This document shows, in pieces, positions 16,229 to 26,115 of a stretch of 64,000 bases of DNA (position 1 is the first letter of the stretch; each line of letters begins with the position of its first letter). Where the stretch lies: contig DEHZ01000013.1 of the NCBI GenBank assembly GCA_002352205.1, forward strand, positions 124,001-188,000, read 5' to 3'. The notes beneath the pieces are model-generated. The model was given only the letters and a program-made list of their open reading frames with translations. It made no database searches and was not told the origin of the DNA. Origin of the DNA: Flavobacterium sp. UBA2787 (lineage in GTDB: Bacteria; Bacteroidota; Bacteroidia; Flavobacteriales; Flavobacteriaceae). The position numbers and the translations under genes are program-made.

Positions 16229-17902
16229 TTAAAAGTTTGTTTTAAAACTAATATGCACAATCGAATTAGAAAGTTTAATCTCCTGATTGCCCACACTACC
16301 ATTAGCATAAACCAAGTTTAAAAGTCCATTTTTGGTGAGTACACCAAAACCGAAACCTAAGCCCAGCAACGAATCGCTACTGTCTGTTGTTTGGTCTTGA
16401 TAATAACCATAATCAATAATCGAATGAACATACATTCCTGAAGACAAAACATAACGGTATTCCGTTAGAATAGACGAAAATAAATTCCCTTGCAAACTGT
16501 TTTCATTAAAACCCCGAATCGAATTAATTCCGCCAAAGCGATGTAATTCATTCACAATATAAGCATCACTTTTGAGGTAGTAATTTTGCGATTTCAGATG
16601 CACAATGTTTTTCGCATTCAAATAAACGTTATGCCTTAGTTCTAACTGACCAAACAACTGGCTTTGTGAATCGGTTTTAGAATCCCGACTTCCTAAACCA
16701 ACTTTTAAATGCAAAGCAGTTTTTTCCGGAAACAAAAAATCATCGGTTTTAAAATCGGTATATTCAAACTGTCCTGTTACGAAGGAGTTTTTAAAATCAC
16801 TAATAAAACTTGAATTGGTATTTTGAATATCGCTTGATTCTGTGGATTGATAACCCAAATAAACTCTTGTGTTATACGTAAAAAGATAACCCAAATCAAT
16901 CGACGTACGCGTGTTTTGAAAAGTACTATCTTGTTTAAAAATCTGTAATTCCGTTTTCAATCCCAACGAGCTTTTAAAGAGATACGGAATTTGCAAACCG
17001 GCATTAAATGTAGTCTGCTCATTGCCGTCGCTTTTCCAAAATATCGAAAACTGTTCGCCGGAATTCAACAGGTTGTGCAAAAGCAAATCTACATAACCAT
17101 TAAAATTTATTTTTCCGCCTTCGTCGTTATTAAAGCCCACAAAACCATCAAATCGGTTGGCTTTTGCTTTTTCCAAATAAACATACACTTTGGTAGAATC
17201 TTGTGTAAACAAAATTTCAGGATATTTCGTTTGTCGCACAAACCGAAAACCTTCTACTGTTTTATACAGCTTGTCTAAATTCGATTGATTAAACGTTTGT
17301 TTGGCATACATTTTTTTCAAATTTTTCCGATGACTTTCAGGAAATTTCTCAAAACCATCAATCACAATGTCGTTTAAAGCTCTTTGCTTGTTTGGTTTAA
17401 TCAACAAATCTGCATAAAGCAAATCTTCCTGATTTCTAAAGTTTTCTAACTTTAATTGAGCCAACGAATAACCGGTTGCTTCCAATCGTTTCAAAATGCC
17501 GGACATAAAAGGTTCCACATTTTCAATCGGAAGCTTTAATAATCCATCATCCGCTTTATAATCTTCACCTAAAAAAGGCAGCATTTCGTTACCTATATAT
17601 ATATGTAGGTTTGAAGTTCTTTTTCCTAACCTGTATTCAAACAGAAAAGTAGAATCGTTTGCTTTTTTATTACTCAGGTTTTCGCTTTCCAAATAACCCA
17701 ACTCAAAAAGCTTCTTGCTAAACAGTTTCGTTTCATCCACAACACCTTTTGCATTTACAAATTGCTTGGCATAACCAATCGAATCAATTTTTTTTGTTTC
17801 TTCAGTAGTCGAACCTTCGATGGTTAAATAGACATTTTGAGCCTTTCCAAAACAGAAAAACAACAAGAAGAACACGATAAACAAAAGCCTTTTCAAATCC
17901 AT
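16229..17902 (-). CDS. BamA/TamA-like outer membrane protein
   Basis: From the ATG at 17902 the protein is 557 aa and begins with a signal peptide (LLFIVFFLLFFCFGKAQ). An upstream in-frame extension to 17995 would remove that peptide and run into a GC-rich repeat, so it was rejected. The first half contains POTRA-like segments (DIVIDGFEKFPESHRKNL, FNQSNLDKLYKTVEGFRF). The second half is a 16-strand-like barrel with GINSIRGFNENSLQGN, the conserved RGF loop of Omp85 proteins, and a terminal phenylalanine (HISFKTNF). Omp85 proteins insert or translocate outer membrane proteins. This one is shorter than BamA and is probably an accessory member. A TACTTTTA box at 17914-17921 may be its -7 element. 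Confidence 0.85.
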   Translation of the reverse strand: MDLKRLLFIVFFLLFFCFGKAQNVYLTIEGSTTEETKKIDSIGYAKQFVNAKGVVDETKLFSKKLFELGYLESENLSNKKANDSTFLFEYRLGKRTSNLHIYIGNEMLPFLGEDYKADDGLLKLPIENVEPFMSGILKRLEATGYSLAQLKLENFRNQEDLLYADLLIKPNKQRALNDIVIDGFEKFPESHRKNLKKMYAKQTFNQSNLDKLYKTVEGFRFVRQTKYPEILFTQDSTKVYVYLEKAKANRFDGFVGFNNDEGGKINFNGYVDLLLHNLLNSGEQFSIFWKSDGNEQTTFNAGLQIPYLFKSSLGLKTELQIFKQDSTFQNTRTSIDLGYLFTYNTRVYLGYQSTESSDIQNTNSSFISDFKNSFVTGQFEYTDFKTDDFLFPEKTALHLKVGLGSRDSKTDSQSQLFGQLELRHNVYLNAKNIVHLKSQNYYLKSDAYIVNELHRFGGINSIRGFNENSLQGNLFSSILTEYRYVLSSGMYVHSIIDYGYYQDQTTDSSDSLLGLGFGFGVLTKNGLLNLVYANGSVGNQEIKLSNSIVHISFKTNF

Positions 17903-17964
17903 TTTAATTTCGATAAAAGTAACGCAAAAAAAGGAGATATGGTATAGGGGCCTTTTACCTGCTT

Positions 17965-18085
17965 CCTGCCTGCCGGTAGGCACGGTCCATTCCAAGTCCG
18001 TTTGTTGGGGTTGGTTCGGCTAAGCTCCGCCGAGAGCTTCCTCCGGTCGCTTTGGCAAAGCAAGCCTCATACAACCCCAACAAGC
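17965..18085. repeat. GC-rich structured intergenic element
   Basis: TGCCTGCCGGTAGGCA forms a short palindrome at 17967-17982. Then 12-bp arms TTGTTGGGGTTG (18002-18013) and CAACCCCAACAA (18072-18083) enclose 58 bp with further small stems (CGGC/GCCG; GCTTTGGCAAAGC). The GC content is well above the surroundings. The CCTGCCTGCCGG motif recurs at 35711. It looks like a REP/BIME-type palindromic element or a branched RNA structure between divergent genes. Confidence 0.6.
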
Positions 18086-18131
18086 CGGGCTTTCCATTTC
18101 AATCAGGGGCAGGGGAGTGGTGGTTAAAAGA

Positions 18132-18196
18132 AGTTTCAGGTTTCAAGTTTCAGGTTGGATCGTGAAACCTGAACCTGAAACTTCAAACCTGAAACT
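18132..18196. terminator. Long 25-bp inverted repeat, possible terminator of upstream read-through
   Basis: Left arm 18132-18156 and right arm 18172-18196 pair over 25 bp with one mismatch around a 15-nt loop. Both arms are built from the repeated word GTTTCAGGTTT. It sits 40 bp ahead of the rpsL promoter. There is no good U-run, so insulation is only one possibility; it may simply be a repeat-derived hairpin. Confidence 0.45.
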
Positions 18197-18234
18197 AAAA
18201 ATTTCCCAACTCAAACAAAATAAATAAATTATGA

Positions 18235-18265
18235 TTTGTTTTAACAAAAAAAAGTACTACATTTG
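18235..18265 (+). promoter_or_regulatory. Promoter of the ribosomal superoperon
   Basis: TTTG at 18235-18238, a 19-bp spacer, and TACATTTG at 18258-18265 match the Flavobacterium consensus TTTG-N(17-23)-TAnnTTTG in full. The start of transcription should lie near 18272, giving rpsL a leader of about 45 nt. This is the best promoter match in the window. Confidence 0.8.
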
Positions 18266-18318
18266 CAACCCCTTAAAATAGGGTAATTTTAAAAACATAG
18301 AAATTTTTAGTATTAATT

Positions 18319-18723
18319 ATGCCAACAATTCAACAATTAGTAAGAACAGGGAGAGCCCAAATAACTAAGAAGAGTAAATCGGCTGCTTTAGATTCTTGTC
18401 CTCAAAGAAGAGGTGTGTGTACTCGTGTTTACACAACGACTCCAAAAAAACCAAACTCAGCGATGAGAAAAGTTGCAAGGGTTCGTTTAACAAACGGAAA
18501 CGAAGTAAATGCATACATTCCCGGAGAAGGACACAATCTACAAGAGCACTCGATAGTATTAGTTAGAGGCGGAAGGGTAAAAGATTTACCAGGTGTTAGA
18601 TACCATATCGTACGTGGTGCGTTAGATACTGCTGGAGTAGCAGGTCGTACGCAACGTCGTTCAAAATATGGAGCAAAACGTCCAAAACCAGGTCAACCAG
18701 CAGCACCCGCAAAGAAAAAGTAA
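18319..18723 (+). CDS. rpsL: 30S ribosomal protein S12
   Basis: This 134-aa protein of the decoding centre carries [17 protein letters not shown] and [17 protein letters not shown]. The two lysines where streptomycin-resistance changes occur in E. coli (K42 and K87) are unchanged, so the wild-type, drug-sensitive form is expected. A basic C-terminal tail ([14 protein letters not shown]) makes it about 10 residues longer than the E. coli protein. It opens the operon behind the consensus promoter, with rpsG 23 bp downstream. Confidence 0.98.
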   Translation: MPTIQQLVRTGRAQITKKSKSAALDSCPQRRGVCTRVYTTTPKKPNSAMRKVARVRLTNGNEVNAYIPGEGHNLQEHSIVLVRGGRVKDLPGVRYHIVRGALDTAGVAGRTQRRSKYGAKRPKPGQPAAPAKKK

Positions 18724-18746
18724 TTAGAAACTTTTAAAGAAAAGAC

Positions 18747-19223
18747 ATGAGAAAAAGACAGGCCAAAAAAAGACCTCTTTTACCAGATCCAAAATTCAAT
18801 GATCAATTGGTAACACGTTTTGTAAACAACTTAATGTGGGATGGTAAGAAATCTACCGCTTTCAAAGTATTCTATGATGCTTTAGAAATAGTAGAAACAA
18901 AAAAGCAAGATGCTGAAAAATCTGCTTTAGAAGTATGGAAAGATGCATTAACAAACGTTATGCCTCACGTAGAAGTTCGTTCACGTAGAGTGGGTGGAGC
19001 TACTTTCCAAATTCCAATGCAAATTCGTCCGGATAGAAAGATTTCCTATGCTATCAAATGGATGATTCTTTATGCAAGAAGAAGAAACGAAAAATCAATG
19101 GCAGCTAAATTAGCTTCAGAAATTTTAGCAGCAGCTAAAGAAGAAGGAGCAGCAGTTAAGAAAAGAATGGATACGCACAAAATGGCAGAAGCTAACAAAG
19201 CGTTCTCTCACTTTAGATTTTAA
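18747..19223 (+). CDS. rpsG: 30S ribosomal protein S7
   Basis: This 158-aa primary binder nucleates the 30S head by contacting the 3' domain of 16S rRNA. Recognisable segments are [54 protein letters not shown] and [17 protein letters not shown]. In E. coli S7 represses the str operon by binding between rpsL and rpsG. Here that spacer is only 23 bp, so there is little room for such a site. fusA follows after 10 bp. Confidence 0.98.
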   Translation: MRKRQAKKRPLLPDPKFNDQLVTRFVNNLMWDGKKSTAFKVFYDALEIVETKKQDAEKSALEVWKDALTNVMPHVEVRSRRVGGATFQIPMQIRPDRKISYAIKWMILYARRRNEKSMAAKLASEILAAAKEEGAAVKKRMDTHKMAEANKAFSHFRF

Positions 19224-19233
19224 TTCATAAGAA

Positions 19234-21390
19234 ATGGCTAGAGATTTAAGATACACAAGAAATATCGGAATTGCAGCTCACATTGATGCAGGTAAAACTA
19301 CAACAACAGAGCGTATTCTATTTTATACTGGAAAATCACACAAAATTGGTGAAGTACACGATGGTGCTGCAACAATGGACTGGATGGCACAAGAGCAAGA
19401 AAGAGGTATTACAATTACTTCTGCAGCAACTACTTGTGAATGGAATTTTCCAACCAATCAAGGAAAACCAACAGCGGAATCAAAACCGTATCACTTTAAC
19501 ATTATTGATACTCCCGGACACGTGGATTTTACCGTTGAGGTAAACCGTTCATTACGTGTTCTTGACGGTTTAGTTTTCTTATTTAGTGCAGTTGATGGTG
19601 TTGAACCACAATCTGAAACTAACTGGAGACTTGCTGATCAATACCGAGTACCAAGAATGGGATTTGTTAACAAAATGGACCGTCAAGGGTCTAACTTCTT
19701 AGGAGTTTGTCAGCAAGTTAGAGATATGTTGAAATCAAATGCGGTTGCAATCACATTGCCAATCGGAGATGAAATTGATTTTAAAGGAGTTGTAGATTTA
19801 GTTAAAAACCAAGCTATTGTTTGGCATGACGAAACACAAGGAGCAACTTTTGACATCGTTGATATTCCTGCTGACATGGTTGATGAAGTGAAACAATATC
19901 GTTCAATTCTTATTGAAGCGGTGGCGGATTATGATGAAAACTTGTTAGATAAGTATATGGAGGATGAGAACTCTATTACTGAAGAAGAAATTAACAATGC
20001 ATTACGTGCAGCAACAATCGACATGGCTATCATTCCTATGATTGCCGGATCTTCTTTCAAAAACAAAGGAGTTCAATTTATGTTAGATGCTGTTTGTAAA
20101 TATTTGCCATCTCCAATGGATAAAGAAGGTATTGTCGGAATCAACCCTGACGATAAAGATTTATTGGAAGAAGATCAAAGAAAAATTTTACGTAAACCGG
20201 ATGTTAAAGAGCCATTCGCAGCTTTAGCATTTAAAATTGCTACTGACCCTTATGTTGGTCGTTTGGCTTTCTTTCGTGCCTATTCAGGTCGTTTAGATGC
20301 AGGTTCTTACGTATTAAATACTCGTTCAGATAACAAAGAGCGTATTTCACGTATCTATCAAATGCACGCCAACAAACAAAACCCAATCGAATATATCGAA
20401 GCAGGTGATATTGGTGCAGCAGTAGGATTTAAGGATATCAAAACAGGAGATACATTGTGTGATGAAAAACACCCAATCATTCTTGAGTCAATGAAATTCC
20501 CTGATCCGGTAATTGGTATCGCGATTGAGCCTAAAACAAAAGCTGACGTTGATAAAATGGGTATGGCTTTAGCTAAATTAGCTGAAGAGGATCCAACGTT
20601 TACGGTTAGAACAGATGAAGCTTCCGGACAAACTATCATTTCAGGAATGGGTGAGTTACACTTAGATATTCTTGTAGATCGTATGAAAAGAGAATTCAAA
20701 GTTGAAGTTAACCAAGGTGAACCACAAGTAGAATACAAAGAAGCTTTCACAAAATCAGCACAACACAGAGAAACTTATAAAAAGCAATCAGGTGGACGTG
20801 GTAAATTTGGTGATATCGTATTCAAACTTGGGCCAGCTGACGAAGTTGACGGAAAACCATTCGTAGGTCTTCAGTTTGTGAATGAAGTAAAAGGTGGTAA
20901 CGTTCCTAAAGAATATATCCCTTCTGTTGAAAAAGGTTTCAGAGAAGCTATGAAAGCAGGACCTCTTGCAGGTTATACTGTAGATAGTTTGAAAGTTACA
21001 CTTTTAGACGGATCTTTCCACCCTGTGGATTCTGATGCATTATCTTTCGAATTGGCTGCAAAAATGGGTTACAAAGAGGTTGCTAAGGCTGCCGGAGCTG
21101 TAATTCTTGAGCCGATTATGAAAATCGAAGTAATCACTCCGGAAGAAAATATGGGTGATATCGTAGGAGATTTGAACCGTCGTAGAGGTCAAGTAAACGA
21201 CATGGGTGATAGAGCAGGTGCAAAAACGATTAAAGCGTTTGTTCCACTATCTGAAATGTTTGGTTATGTAACTACTTTAAGAACATTGTCTTCTGGTAGA
21301 GCAACTTCAACAATGGAATTTTCACATTACGAACAAACTCCTTCAAACATCTCTGAAGAAGTTATCAAAAAAGCAAAAGGTAACGCTTAA
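19234..21390 (+). CDS. fusA: Translation elongation factor G
   Basis: This is the 718-aa ribosomal translocase GTPase. The GTP-binding domain shows [15 protein letters not shown] (P loop), [11 protein letters not shown] (switch I), DTPGHVDF and NKMD. Domains II-V follow, including [16 protein letters not shown] and the domain IV tip [22 protein letters not shown]. It catalyses movement of tRNA and mRNA on the ribosome and helps recycling. tuf, which follows fusA in E. coli, is missing here; the next gene is rpsJ after 11 bp, so str and S10 units are directly joined. Confidence 0.98.
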   Translation: MARDLRYTRNIGIAAHIDAGKTTTTERILFYTGKSHKIGEVHDGAATMDWMAQEQERGITITSAATTCEWNFPTNQGKPTAESKPYHFNIIDTPGHVDFTVEVNRSLRVLDGLVFLFSAVDGVEPQSETNWRLADQYRVPRMGFVNKMDRQGSNFLGVCQQVRDMLKSNAVAITLPIGDEIDFKGVVDLVKNQAIVWHDETQGATFDIVDIPADMVDEVKQYRSILIEAVADYDENLLDKYMEDENSITEEEINNALRAATIDMAIIPMIAGSSFKNKGVQFMLDAVCKYLPSPMDKEGIVGINPDDKDLLEEDQRKILRKPDVKEPFAALAFKIATDPYVGRLAFFRAYSGRLDAGSYVLNTRSDNKERISRIYQMHANKQNPIEYIEAGDIGAAVGFKDIKTGDTLCDEKHPIILESMKFPDPVIGIAIEPKTKADVDKMGMALAKLAEEDPTFTVRTDEASGQTIISGMGELHLDILVDRMKREFKVEVNQGEPQVEYKEAFTKSAQHRETYKKQSGGRGKFGDIVFKLGPADEVDGKPFVGLQFVNEVKGGNVPKEYIPSVEKGFREAMKAGPLAGYTVDSLKVTLLDGSFHPVDSDALSFELAAKMGYKEVAKAAGAVILEPIMKIEVITPEENMGDIVGDLNRRRGQVNDMGDRAGAKTIKAFVPLSEMFGYVTTLRTLSSGRATSTMEFSHYEQTPSNISEEVIKKAKGNA

Positions 21391-21401
21391 TTCTAACGAA
21401 A

Positions 21402-21707
21402 ATGAGTCAAAAAATCAGAATAAAATTAAAATCTTACGATCACATGTTGGTGGATAAATCAGCAGAAAAAATCGTAAAAACGGTAAAAAGTACCGGAGCT
21501 GTGGTAACTGGACCAATTCCATTACCTACGCACAAAAAAATATTCACAGTATTACGTTCTCCACACGTTAACAAAAAAGCGAGAGAGCAGTTTGAAGTGA
21601 GTTCATACAAAAGATTGTTAGATATCTATTCTTCTTCTTCTAAAACTATTGATGCTCTAATGAAATTAGAGTTACCAAGTGGTGTAGAAGTTGAAATCAA
21701 AGTGTGA
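21402..21707 (+). CDS. rpsJ: 30S ribosomal protein S10
   Basis: This 101-aa protein of the 30S head is also the NusE transcription-elongation factor in E. coli. The sequence runs [49 protein letters not shown] and ends [16 protein letters not shown], all typical. A 117-bp gap with a hairpin separates it from rplC, unlike most junctions in the operon. Confidence 0.98.
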   Translation: MSQKIRIKLKSYDHMLVDKSAEKIVKTVKSTGAVVTGPIPLPTHKKIFTVLRSPHVNKKAREQFEVSSYKRLLDIYSSSSKTIDALMKLELPSGVEVEIKV

Positions 21708-21729
21708 TAGAAAATAGTATTAAGATGAA

Positions 21730-21768
21730 AGTATTAAGTATTAAGACATTCTCTTAATGCTTAATACT
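21730..21768 (+). promoter_or_regulatory. Hairpin in the rpsJ-rplC spacer
   Basis: 17-nt arms, AGTATTAAGTATTAAGA (21730-21746) and TCTTAATGCTTAATACT (21752-21768), pair fully apart from one wobble and enclose a 5-nt loop. No T-run follows, so it is not a standard terminator. It lies 56 bp before rplC and just upstream of the L3-L4 gene pair; L4 is the S10-operon repressor in E. coli. Confidence 0.5.
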
Positions 21769-21824
21769 CTTGTCATACTACAAAATAAAAAAGAATTTTT
21801 TTAATCATTTATAAATAGTTTAAT

Positions 21825-22442
21825 ATGTCTGGGTTAATTGGAAAAAAAATCGGCATGACTAGCATTTTCGACGAGAACGGGAAAAATATTCCTTGCACCG
21901 TGATTGAAGCAGGTCCATGTGTCGTTACCCAAGTCAGAACCAAAGCGGTTGACGGGTATGAAGCGTTTCAGCTTGGTTTCGATGACAAAACAGAAAAACA
22001 CGCAACTAAAGCGGCCGTAGGTCACTTTAAAAAAGCGGGAACTTCTGCTAAGAAAAAAGTCGTTGAATTCCAAGATTTTGAAACAGAGTATAAATTAGGT
22101 GATTTAGTCACTGTAGATCAATTCAGCGAAGGAGAATTTGTTGATGTACAAGGTGTATCTAAAGGTAAAGGTTTCCAAGGGGTTGTAAAGCGTCACGGTT
22201 TTGGTGGTGTTGGACAAGCTACTCACGGACAACATAACCGATTAAGAGCACCAGGTTCTGTAGGAGCTTCTTCTTATCCATCAAGAGTATTCAAAGGAAT
22301 GCGAATGGCAGGAAGAACTGGAGGAGAAAATGTAACAATTCAAAACCTTAGAGTTTTAAAAGTAGTAGCAGATAAAAATTTGTTATTAGTTAAAGGATGC
22401 GTTCCTGGACACAAAAACTCTTATGTAATCATTCAGAAGTAA
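21825..22442 (+). CDS. rplC: 50S ribosomal protein L3
   Basis: This 205-aa early-assembly protein reaches the peptidyl-transferase centre through a long loop. It starts [19 protein letters not shown] and contains [18 protein letters not shown] and [21 protein letters not shown]. The E. coli loop carries a glutamine methylated by PrmB (GQNQTPG); here the same place reads GASSYPSR, so that substrate residue is absent. The stop codon overlaps the rplD start by one base (TAATG), suggesting translational coupling. Confidence 0.98.
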   Translation: MSGLIGKKIGMTSIFDENGKNIPCTVIEAGPCVVTQVRTKAVDGYEAFQLGFDDKTEKHATKAAVGHFKKAGTSAKKKVVEFQDFETEYKLGDLVTVDQFSEGEFVDVQGVSKGKGFQGVVKRHGFGGVGQATHGQHNRLRAPGSVGASSYPSRVFKGMRMAGRTGGENVTIQNLRVLKVVADKNLLLVKGCVPGHKNSYVIIQK

Positions 22443-23071
22443 TGGAAGTAAAAGTTTTAGATATCAACGGAAAAGAAACAGGTAGAAAAGTACAACTTTC
22501 TGACGCTGTTTTCGCTATCGAGCCTAACAAACATGCTATCTATCTTGATGTAAAGCAATATCTTGCCAACCAAAGACAAGGTACTCACAAAGCAAAAGAG
22601 AGAGCAGAAGTAACAGGAAGTACTCGAAAAATTAAGAAACAAAAAGGAACAGGTACAGCTCGTGCCGGTAGTATTAAGAATCCATTGTTCAAAGGTGGAG
22701 GTACAGTTTTCGGTCCAAGACCAAGAAGCTATTCTTTCAAATTGAACAAAGCTTTAAAAAGATTAGCTCGTAAATCGGCCTTCTCTCAAAAAGTAAAAGA
22801 TTCAGAATTAGTAGTGGTAGAAGATTTTAATTTTGACACACCAAGTACTAAGAATTTTATTACAGTTCTGAAAGCCTTAGGGTTAGAAAATAAAAAATCT
22901 CTATTTGTGTTGGGCGATACAAATAAAAATGTATATTTGTCGTCACGCAATTTAAAGGCTTCTAAAGTTGTAACTACCTCAGAATTAAGCACTTATGCCA
23001 TTTTGAACACGAATAACTTAGTGCTTTTAGAGAGTTCTTTAGAAGGAATTGAAGAAAATTTAAGTAAATAA
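22442..23071 (+). CDS. rplD: 50S ribosomal protein L4
   Basis: This 209-aa protein lines the exit tunnel through a loop with KGTGTARAGSIKNPLFKGGGTVFGPRPR. The start used here is the ATG at 22442 ([12 protein letters not shown]). A frame opening at 22397 exists but only adds out-of-family residues overlapping rplC. In E. coli L4 also represses transcription and translation of the S10 operon, which makes the hairpin before rplC of interest. Confidence 0.97.
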   Translation: MEVKVLDINGKETGRKVQLSDAVFAIEPNKHAIYLDVKQYLANQRQGTHKAKERAEVTGSTRKIKKQKGTGTARAGSIKNPLFKGGGTVFGPRPRSYSFKLNKALKRLARKSAFSQKVKDSELVVVEDFNFDTPSTKNFITVLKALGLENKKSLFVLGDTNKNVYLSSRNLKASKVVTTSELSTYAILNTNNLVLLESSLEGIEENLSK

Positions 23072-23077
23072 TAGGCC

Positions 23078-23368
23078 ATGAGTATCATAATTAAACCTAT
23101 CATAACTGAAAAAATCACGAAGCAAAGTGAATTAAACAATCGTTATGGTTTTGTAGTGGATAAGAAAGCAAACAAAATTCAAATCAGAAATGCTGTGGAA
23201 GCAGCTTACGGTGTGAAAATTGTTGCCATCAACACTATGAATGTTAGACCAGACCGTTCTGTAAAGTACACAAAAAGTGGAATGATTAGTGCAAAAACGA
23301 ATTCTTTCAAGAAAGCAATCGTACAAGTACAAGAAGGAGAAACAATTGATTTTTACAACAATATCTAA
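23078..23368 (+). CDS. rplW: 50S ribosomal protein L23
   Basis: This 96-aa protein sits at the tunnel exit and docks signal recognition particle and trigger factor. It begins MSIIIKPIITEKITKQSE and continues YGFVVDKKANKIQIRNAVEAAYGVKI, with a basic loop around NVRPDRSVKYTKSG. It is flanked by 6-bp spacers on both sides. Confidence 0.97.
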   Translation: MSIIIKPIITEKITKQSELNNRYGFVVDKKANKIQIRNAVEAAYGVKIVAINTMNVRPDRSVKYTKSGMISAKTNSFKKAIVQVQEGETIDFYNNI

Positions 23369-23374
23369 TAAGAA

Positions 23375-24199
23375 ATGTCAGTTAGAAAATTAAAACCTAT
23401 TACCCCGGGTCAGCGTTTTAGAGTTGTGAATGGTTTTGACGCCATCACGACTGATAAGCCGGAAAAGTCATTATTGGCACCGAAAAATAACTCAGGAGGT
23501 AGAAATAGTCAAGGAAAAATGACCATGCGTTATACAGGCGGTGGTCACAAACAAAAGTATCGTATCATTGATTTCAAAAGAACTAAAGTAGGAATTCCTG
23601 CTACAGTTAAATCAATCGAGTATGATCCAAACAGAACAGCATTTATCGCTTTGTTAGCTTATGCAGATGGTGCTAAAACCTATGTGATTGCACAAAACGG
23701 TTTAAATGTTGGTCAAACAGTAACTTCAGGCGAAGAAGCATCTCCGGAAATCGGAAATGCACTTCCTTTAAGTAAAATTCCATTAGGAACTGTAATTTCT
23801 TGTATTGAGTTACGTCCTGGTCAAGGAGCTATCATTGCTCGTTCGGCCGGAACATTTGCTCAATTAATGGCAAGAGATGGAAAATATGCCACTATCAAAA
23901 TGCCTTCCGGCGAAACAAGATTAATCTTGTTGACTTGTATGGCTACTATTGGTGCAGTGTCTAACTCAGATCATCAGTTGATTGTTTCCGGTAAAGCCGG
24001 TAGATCAAGATGGTTAGGAAGAAGACCAAGAACAAGACCAGTTGCAATGAACCCTGTCGATCACCCAATGGGTGGTGGTGAAGGACGTTCTTCTGGAGGT
24101 CACCCACGCTCTAGAAACGGTATTCCTGCAAAAGGATATAGAACCCGTTCTAAAGTGAGCCCAAGTAATAAGTATATTGTTGAACGCAGAAAGAAATAA
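23375..24199 (+). CDS. rplB: 50S ribosomal protein L2
   Basis: This 274-aa protein is needed for subunit joining and peptidyl-transferase activity. It shows the conserved [20 protein letters not shown] start, [15 protein letters not shown]-type OB/SH3 region ([19 protein letters not shown]) and [17 protein letters not shown]. The essential histidine of the E. coli DHPHGGGEG motif is present, while the second histidine is methionine here. The length equals the usual bacterial size. Confidence 0.98.
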   Translation: MSVRKLKPITPGQRFRVVNGFDAITTDKPEKSLLAPKNNSGGRNSQGKMTMRYTGGGHKQKYRIIDFKRTKVGIPATVKSIEYDPNRTAFIALLAYADGAKTYVIAQNGLNVGQTVTSGEEASPEIGNALPLSKIPLGTVISCIELRPGQGAIIARSAGTFAQLMARDGKYATIKMPSGETRLILLTCMATIGAVSNSDHQLIVSGKAGRSRWLGRRPRTRPVAMNPVDHPMGGGEGRSSGGHPRSRNGIPAKGYRTRSKVSPSNKYIVERRKK

Positions 24200-24209
24200 T
24201 TAGATAGAC

Positions 24210-24488
24210 ATGGCACGTTCATTAAAAAAAGGACCATTTGTACATTACAAATTAGATAAAAAAGTTCTAGAGAATATCGAGAAATCAAACAAAGCAGTGA
24301 TCAAAACTTGGTCAAGAGCTTCAATGATTACACCGGACTTCGTAGGACAAACTATCGCAGTACACAATGGTCGTCAGTTTGTTCCAGTTTATGTAACTGA
24401 AAACATGGTAGGACACAAGTTAGGAGAATTTTCACCAACAAGATCATTTAGAGGTCATGCCGGTGCTAAAAATAAAGGTAAAAAATAA
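24210..24488 (+). CDS. rpsS: 30S ribosomal protein S19
   Basis: This 92-aa protein of the 30S head is near the bridge to the large subunit. It has [42 protein letters not shown] and [18 protein letters not shown], matching the family from end to end. It is the same length as in E. coli. Confidence 0.98.
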   Translation: MARSLKKGPFVHYKLDKKVLENIEKSNKAVIKTWSRASMITPDFVGQTIAVHNGRQFVPVYVTENMVGHKLGEFSPTRSFRGHAGAKNKGKK

Positions 24489-24494
24489 GAAGCA

Positions 24495-24905
24495 ATGGGA
24501 GTTCGTAAAAGAGAAACAGCAGATGCGAGAAAAGAGGCTAATAAGTCTATAGCTTTCGCGAAATTGAATAACTGCCCTACTTCACCTAGAAAAATGCGCT
24601 TGGTTGCAGACTTGGTAAGAGGTCAGAAAGTGGAAAGAGCACTAAATTTATTACGATTTAGTCAAAAAGAAGCTTCAAGAAAACTAGAGAAATTGTTGTT
24701 ATCAGCTATCGCCAACTGGCAAGCTAAAAACGCAGAAGCTAGTATTGAAGAAGCAGCTTTATTTATAAAAGAGATCAGAGTTGACGGTGGAATGATGTTA
24801 AAAAGACTTCGTCCGGCTCCTCAAGGTCGTGCACACAGAATCAGAAAACGTTCAAATCACGTTACAATCGTGCTTGGAGCTAGTAATAACACACAAAGCA
24901 ATTAA
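24495..24905 (+). CDS. rplV: 50S ribosomal protein L22
   Basis: This 136-aa tunnel protein has [21 protein letters not shown] near the start and the beta-hairpin [20 protein letters not shown] at the macrolide-sensitive constriction. It is about 25 residues longer than E. coli L22, chiefly from an N-terminal extension ([18 protein letters not shown]), which is usual in Bacteroidota. Confidence 0.97.
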   Translation: MGVRKRETADARKEANKSIAFAKLNNCPTSPRKMRLVADLVRGQKVERALNLLRFSQKEASRKLEKLLLSAIANWQAKNAEASIEEAALFIKEIRVDGGMMLKRLRPAPQGRAHRIRKRSNHVTIVLGASNNTQSN

Positions 24906-24913
24906 TAATTAAG

Positions 24914-25663
24914 ATGGGACAAAAGACAAATCCAATAGGAAACAGACTTGGGATCATCAGAGGATGGGATTCAAACTGGTATGGTGGAAATGATTACGGT
25001 GATAAAATTGCCGAAGATTATAAAATCAGAAAGTACATCCATGCTCGTTTATCAAAAGCTAGTGTATCGAAAGTAATCATCGAGAGAACTTTAAAACTTG
25101 TAACCGTTACTATCACTACAGCCAGACCTGGTATCATTATCGGAAAAGGTGGACAAGAGGTAGACAAGTTGAAAGAAGAACTTAAGAAAATTACTGACAA
25201 AGAGGTTCAAATTAACATCTTTGAAATTAAAAGACCTGAGTTAGATGCTTATTTAGTTGCAACAAGTATCGCTCGTCAAATCGAAAGCCGTATTTCATAC
25301 AGAAGAGCTATCAAAATGGCTATCGCAGCAGCAATGCGTATGAATGCAGAAGGTATTAAAGTTTTGATTTCCGGTCGTTTGAATGGTGCTGAAATGGCAC
25401 GTTCAGAAGGTTTCAAAGAAGGTAGAATTCCTCTATCAACTTTCAGAGCCGACATTGATTATGCTTTGGCTGAAGCTCACACTACTTATGGTAGAATGGG
25501 TATCAAAGTATGGATCATGAAAGGTGAAGTTTACGGAAAGAGAGATCTTTCTCCATTAGTAGGCATGGATAAAAAACAAGCCGGTGGTGGTGGTAACAAA
25601 GGTGGTGATGCTCCAAGAGGAGGAAAACCAAACGGAAAATCAAACCCACGTAAAAGAAAGTAA
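24914..25663 (+). CDS. rpsC: 30S ribosomal protein S3
   Basis: This 249-aa protein lies at the mRNA entry site. The N-terminal part starts [20 protein letters not shown], and a KH domain carries [16 protein letters not shown] (GxxG loop GKGG). The C-terminal domain includes [23 protein letters not shown] glycine- and lysine-rich tail ([16 protein letters not shown] to NPRKRK) adds about 16 residues to the E. coli length. Confidence 0.98.
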   Translation: MGQKTNPIGNRLGIIRGWDSNWYGGNDYGDKIAEDYKIRKYIHARLSKASVSKVIIERTLKLVTVTITTARPGIIIGKGGQEVDKLKEELKKITDKEVQINIFEIKRPELDAYLVATSIARQIESRISYRRAIKMAIAAAMRMNAEGIKVLISGRLNGAEMARSEGFKEGRIPLSTFRADIDYALAEAHTTYGRMGIKVWIMKGEVYGKRDLSPLVGMDKKQAGGGGNKGGDAPRGGKPNGKSNPRKRK

Positions 25664-25682
25664 TTTTTTAAATTAAAGAAAA

Positions 25683-26102
25683 ATGTTACAGCCTAAAAGA
25701 ACAAAATACCGTAAGGTACAAAAAGGTAGAATGAAAGGTGATTCTCAAAGAGGTCACGAGCTTTCAAATGGGATGTTCGGAATAAAATCAATGGATTCTT
25801 CGTTCTTAACTTCACGTCAAATCGAAGCAGCTCGTATTGCAGCTACTCGTTTTATGAAAAGAGAGGGACAATTATGGATCAAAATTTTCCCGGATAAACC
25901 AATCACTAAGAAGCCTCTTGAAGTACGTATGGGTAAAGGTAAAGGTGCAGTTGAATATTGGGCTGCCGTTGTTAAACCCGGAAGAATTATGTTTGAAGTA
26001 GGAGGAGTACCTTTGGCAGTTGCAAAAGAAGCGTTACGCTTAGCAGCCCAAAAGCTTCCTGTGAAAACTAAGTTTGTAGTTGCTAGAGATTTCGAAGCAT
26101 AA
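25683..26102 (+). CDS. rplP: 50S ribosomal protein L16
   Basis: This 139-aa protein stabilises the A-site region of the 50S subunit. It has [38 protein letters not shown] and [20 protein letters not shown]. The arginine in VRMGKGKG is the residue hydroxylated by RoxA in E. coli. Spacing is 19 bp after rpsC and 13 bp before rpmC. Confidence 0.98.
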   Translation: MLQPKRTKYRKVQKGRMKGDSQRGHELSNGMFGIKSMDSSFLTSRQIEAARIAATRFMKREGQLWIKIFPDKPITKKPLEVRMGKGKGAVEYWAAVVKPGRIMFEVGGVPLAVAKEALRLAAQKLPVKTKFVVARDFEA

Positions 26103-26115
26103 TCTTATATACATT

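Noticed and set aside
17903-17995. N-terminal extension of the BamA-like protein to 17995
   Set aside because: The extension reads through the edge of a GC-rich repeat and would put 31 non-signal residues before a normal signal peptide.
22397-22441. Earlier start of rplD inside rplC
   Set aside because: Residues encoded before 22442 do not match L4, and the TAATG overlap at 22442 is a standard coupling junction.
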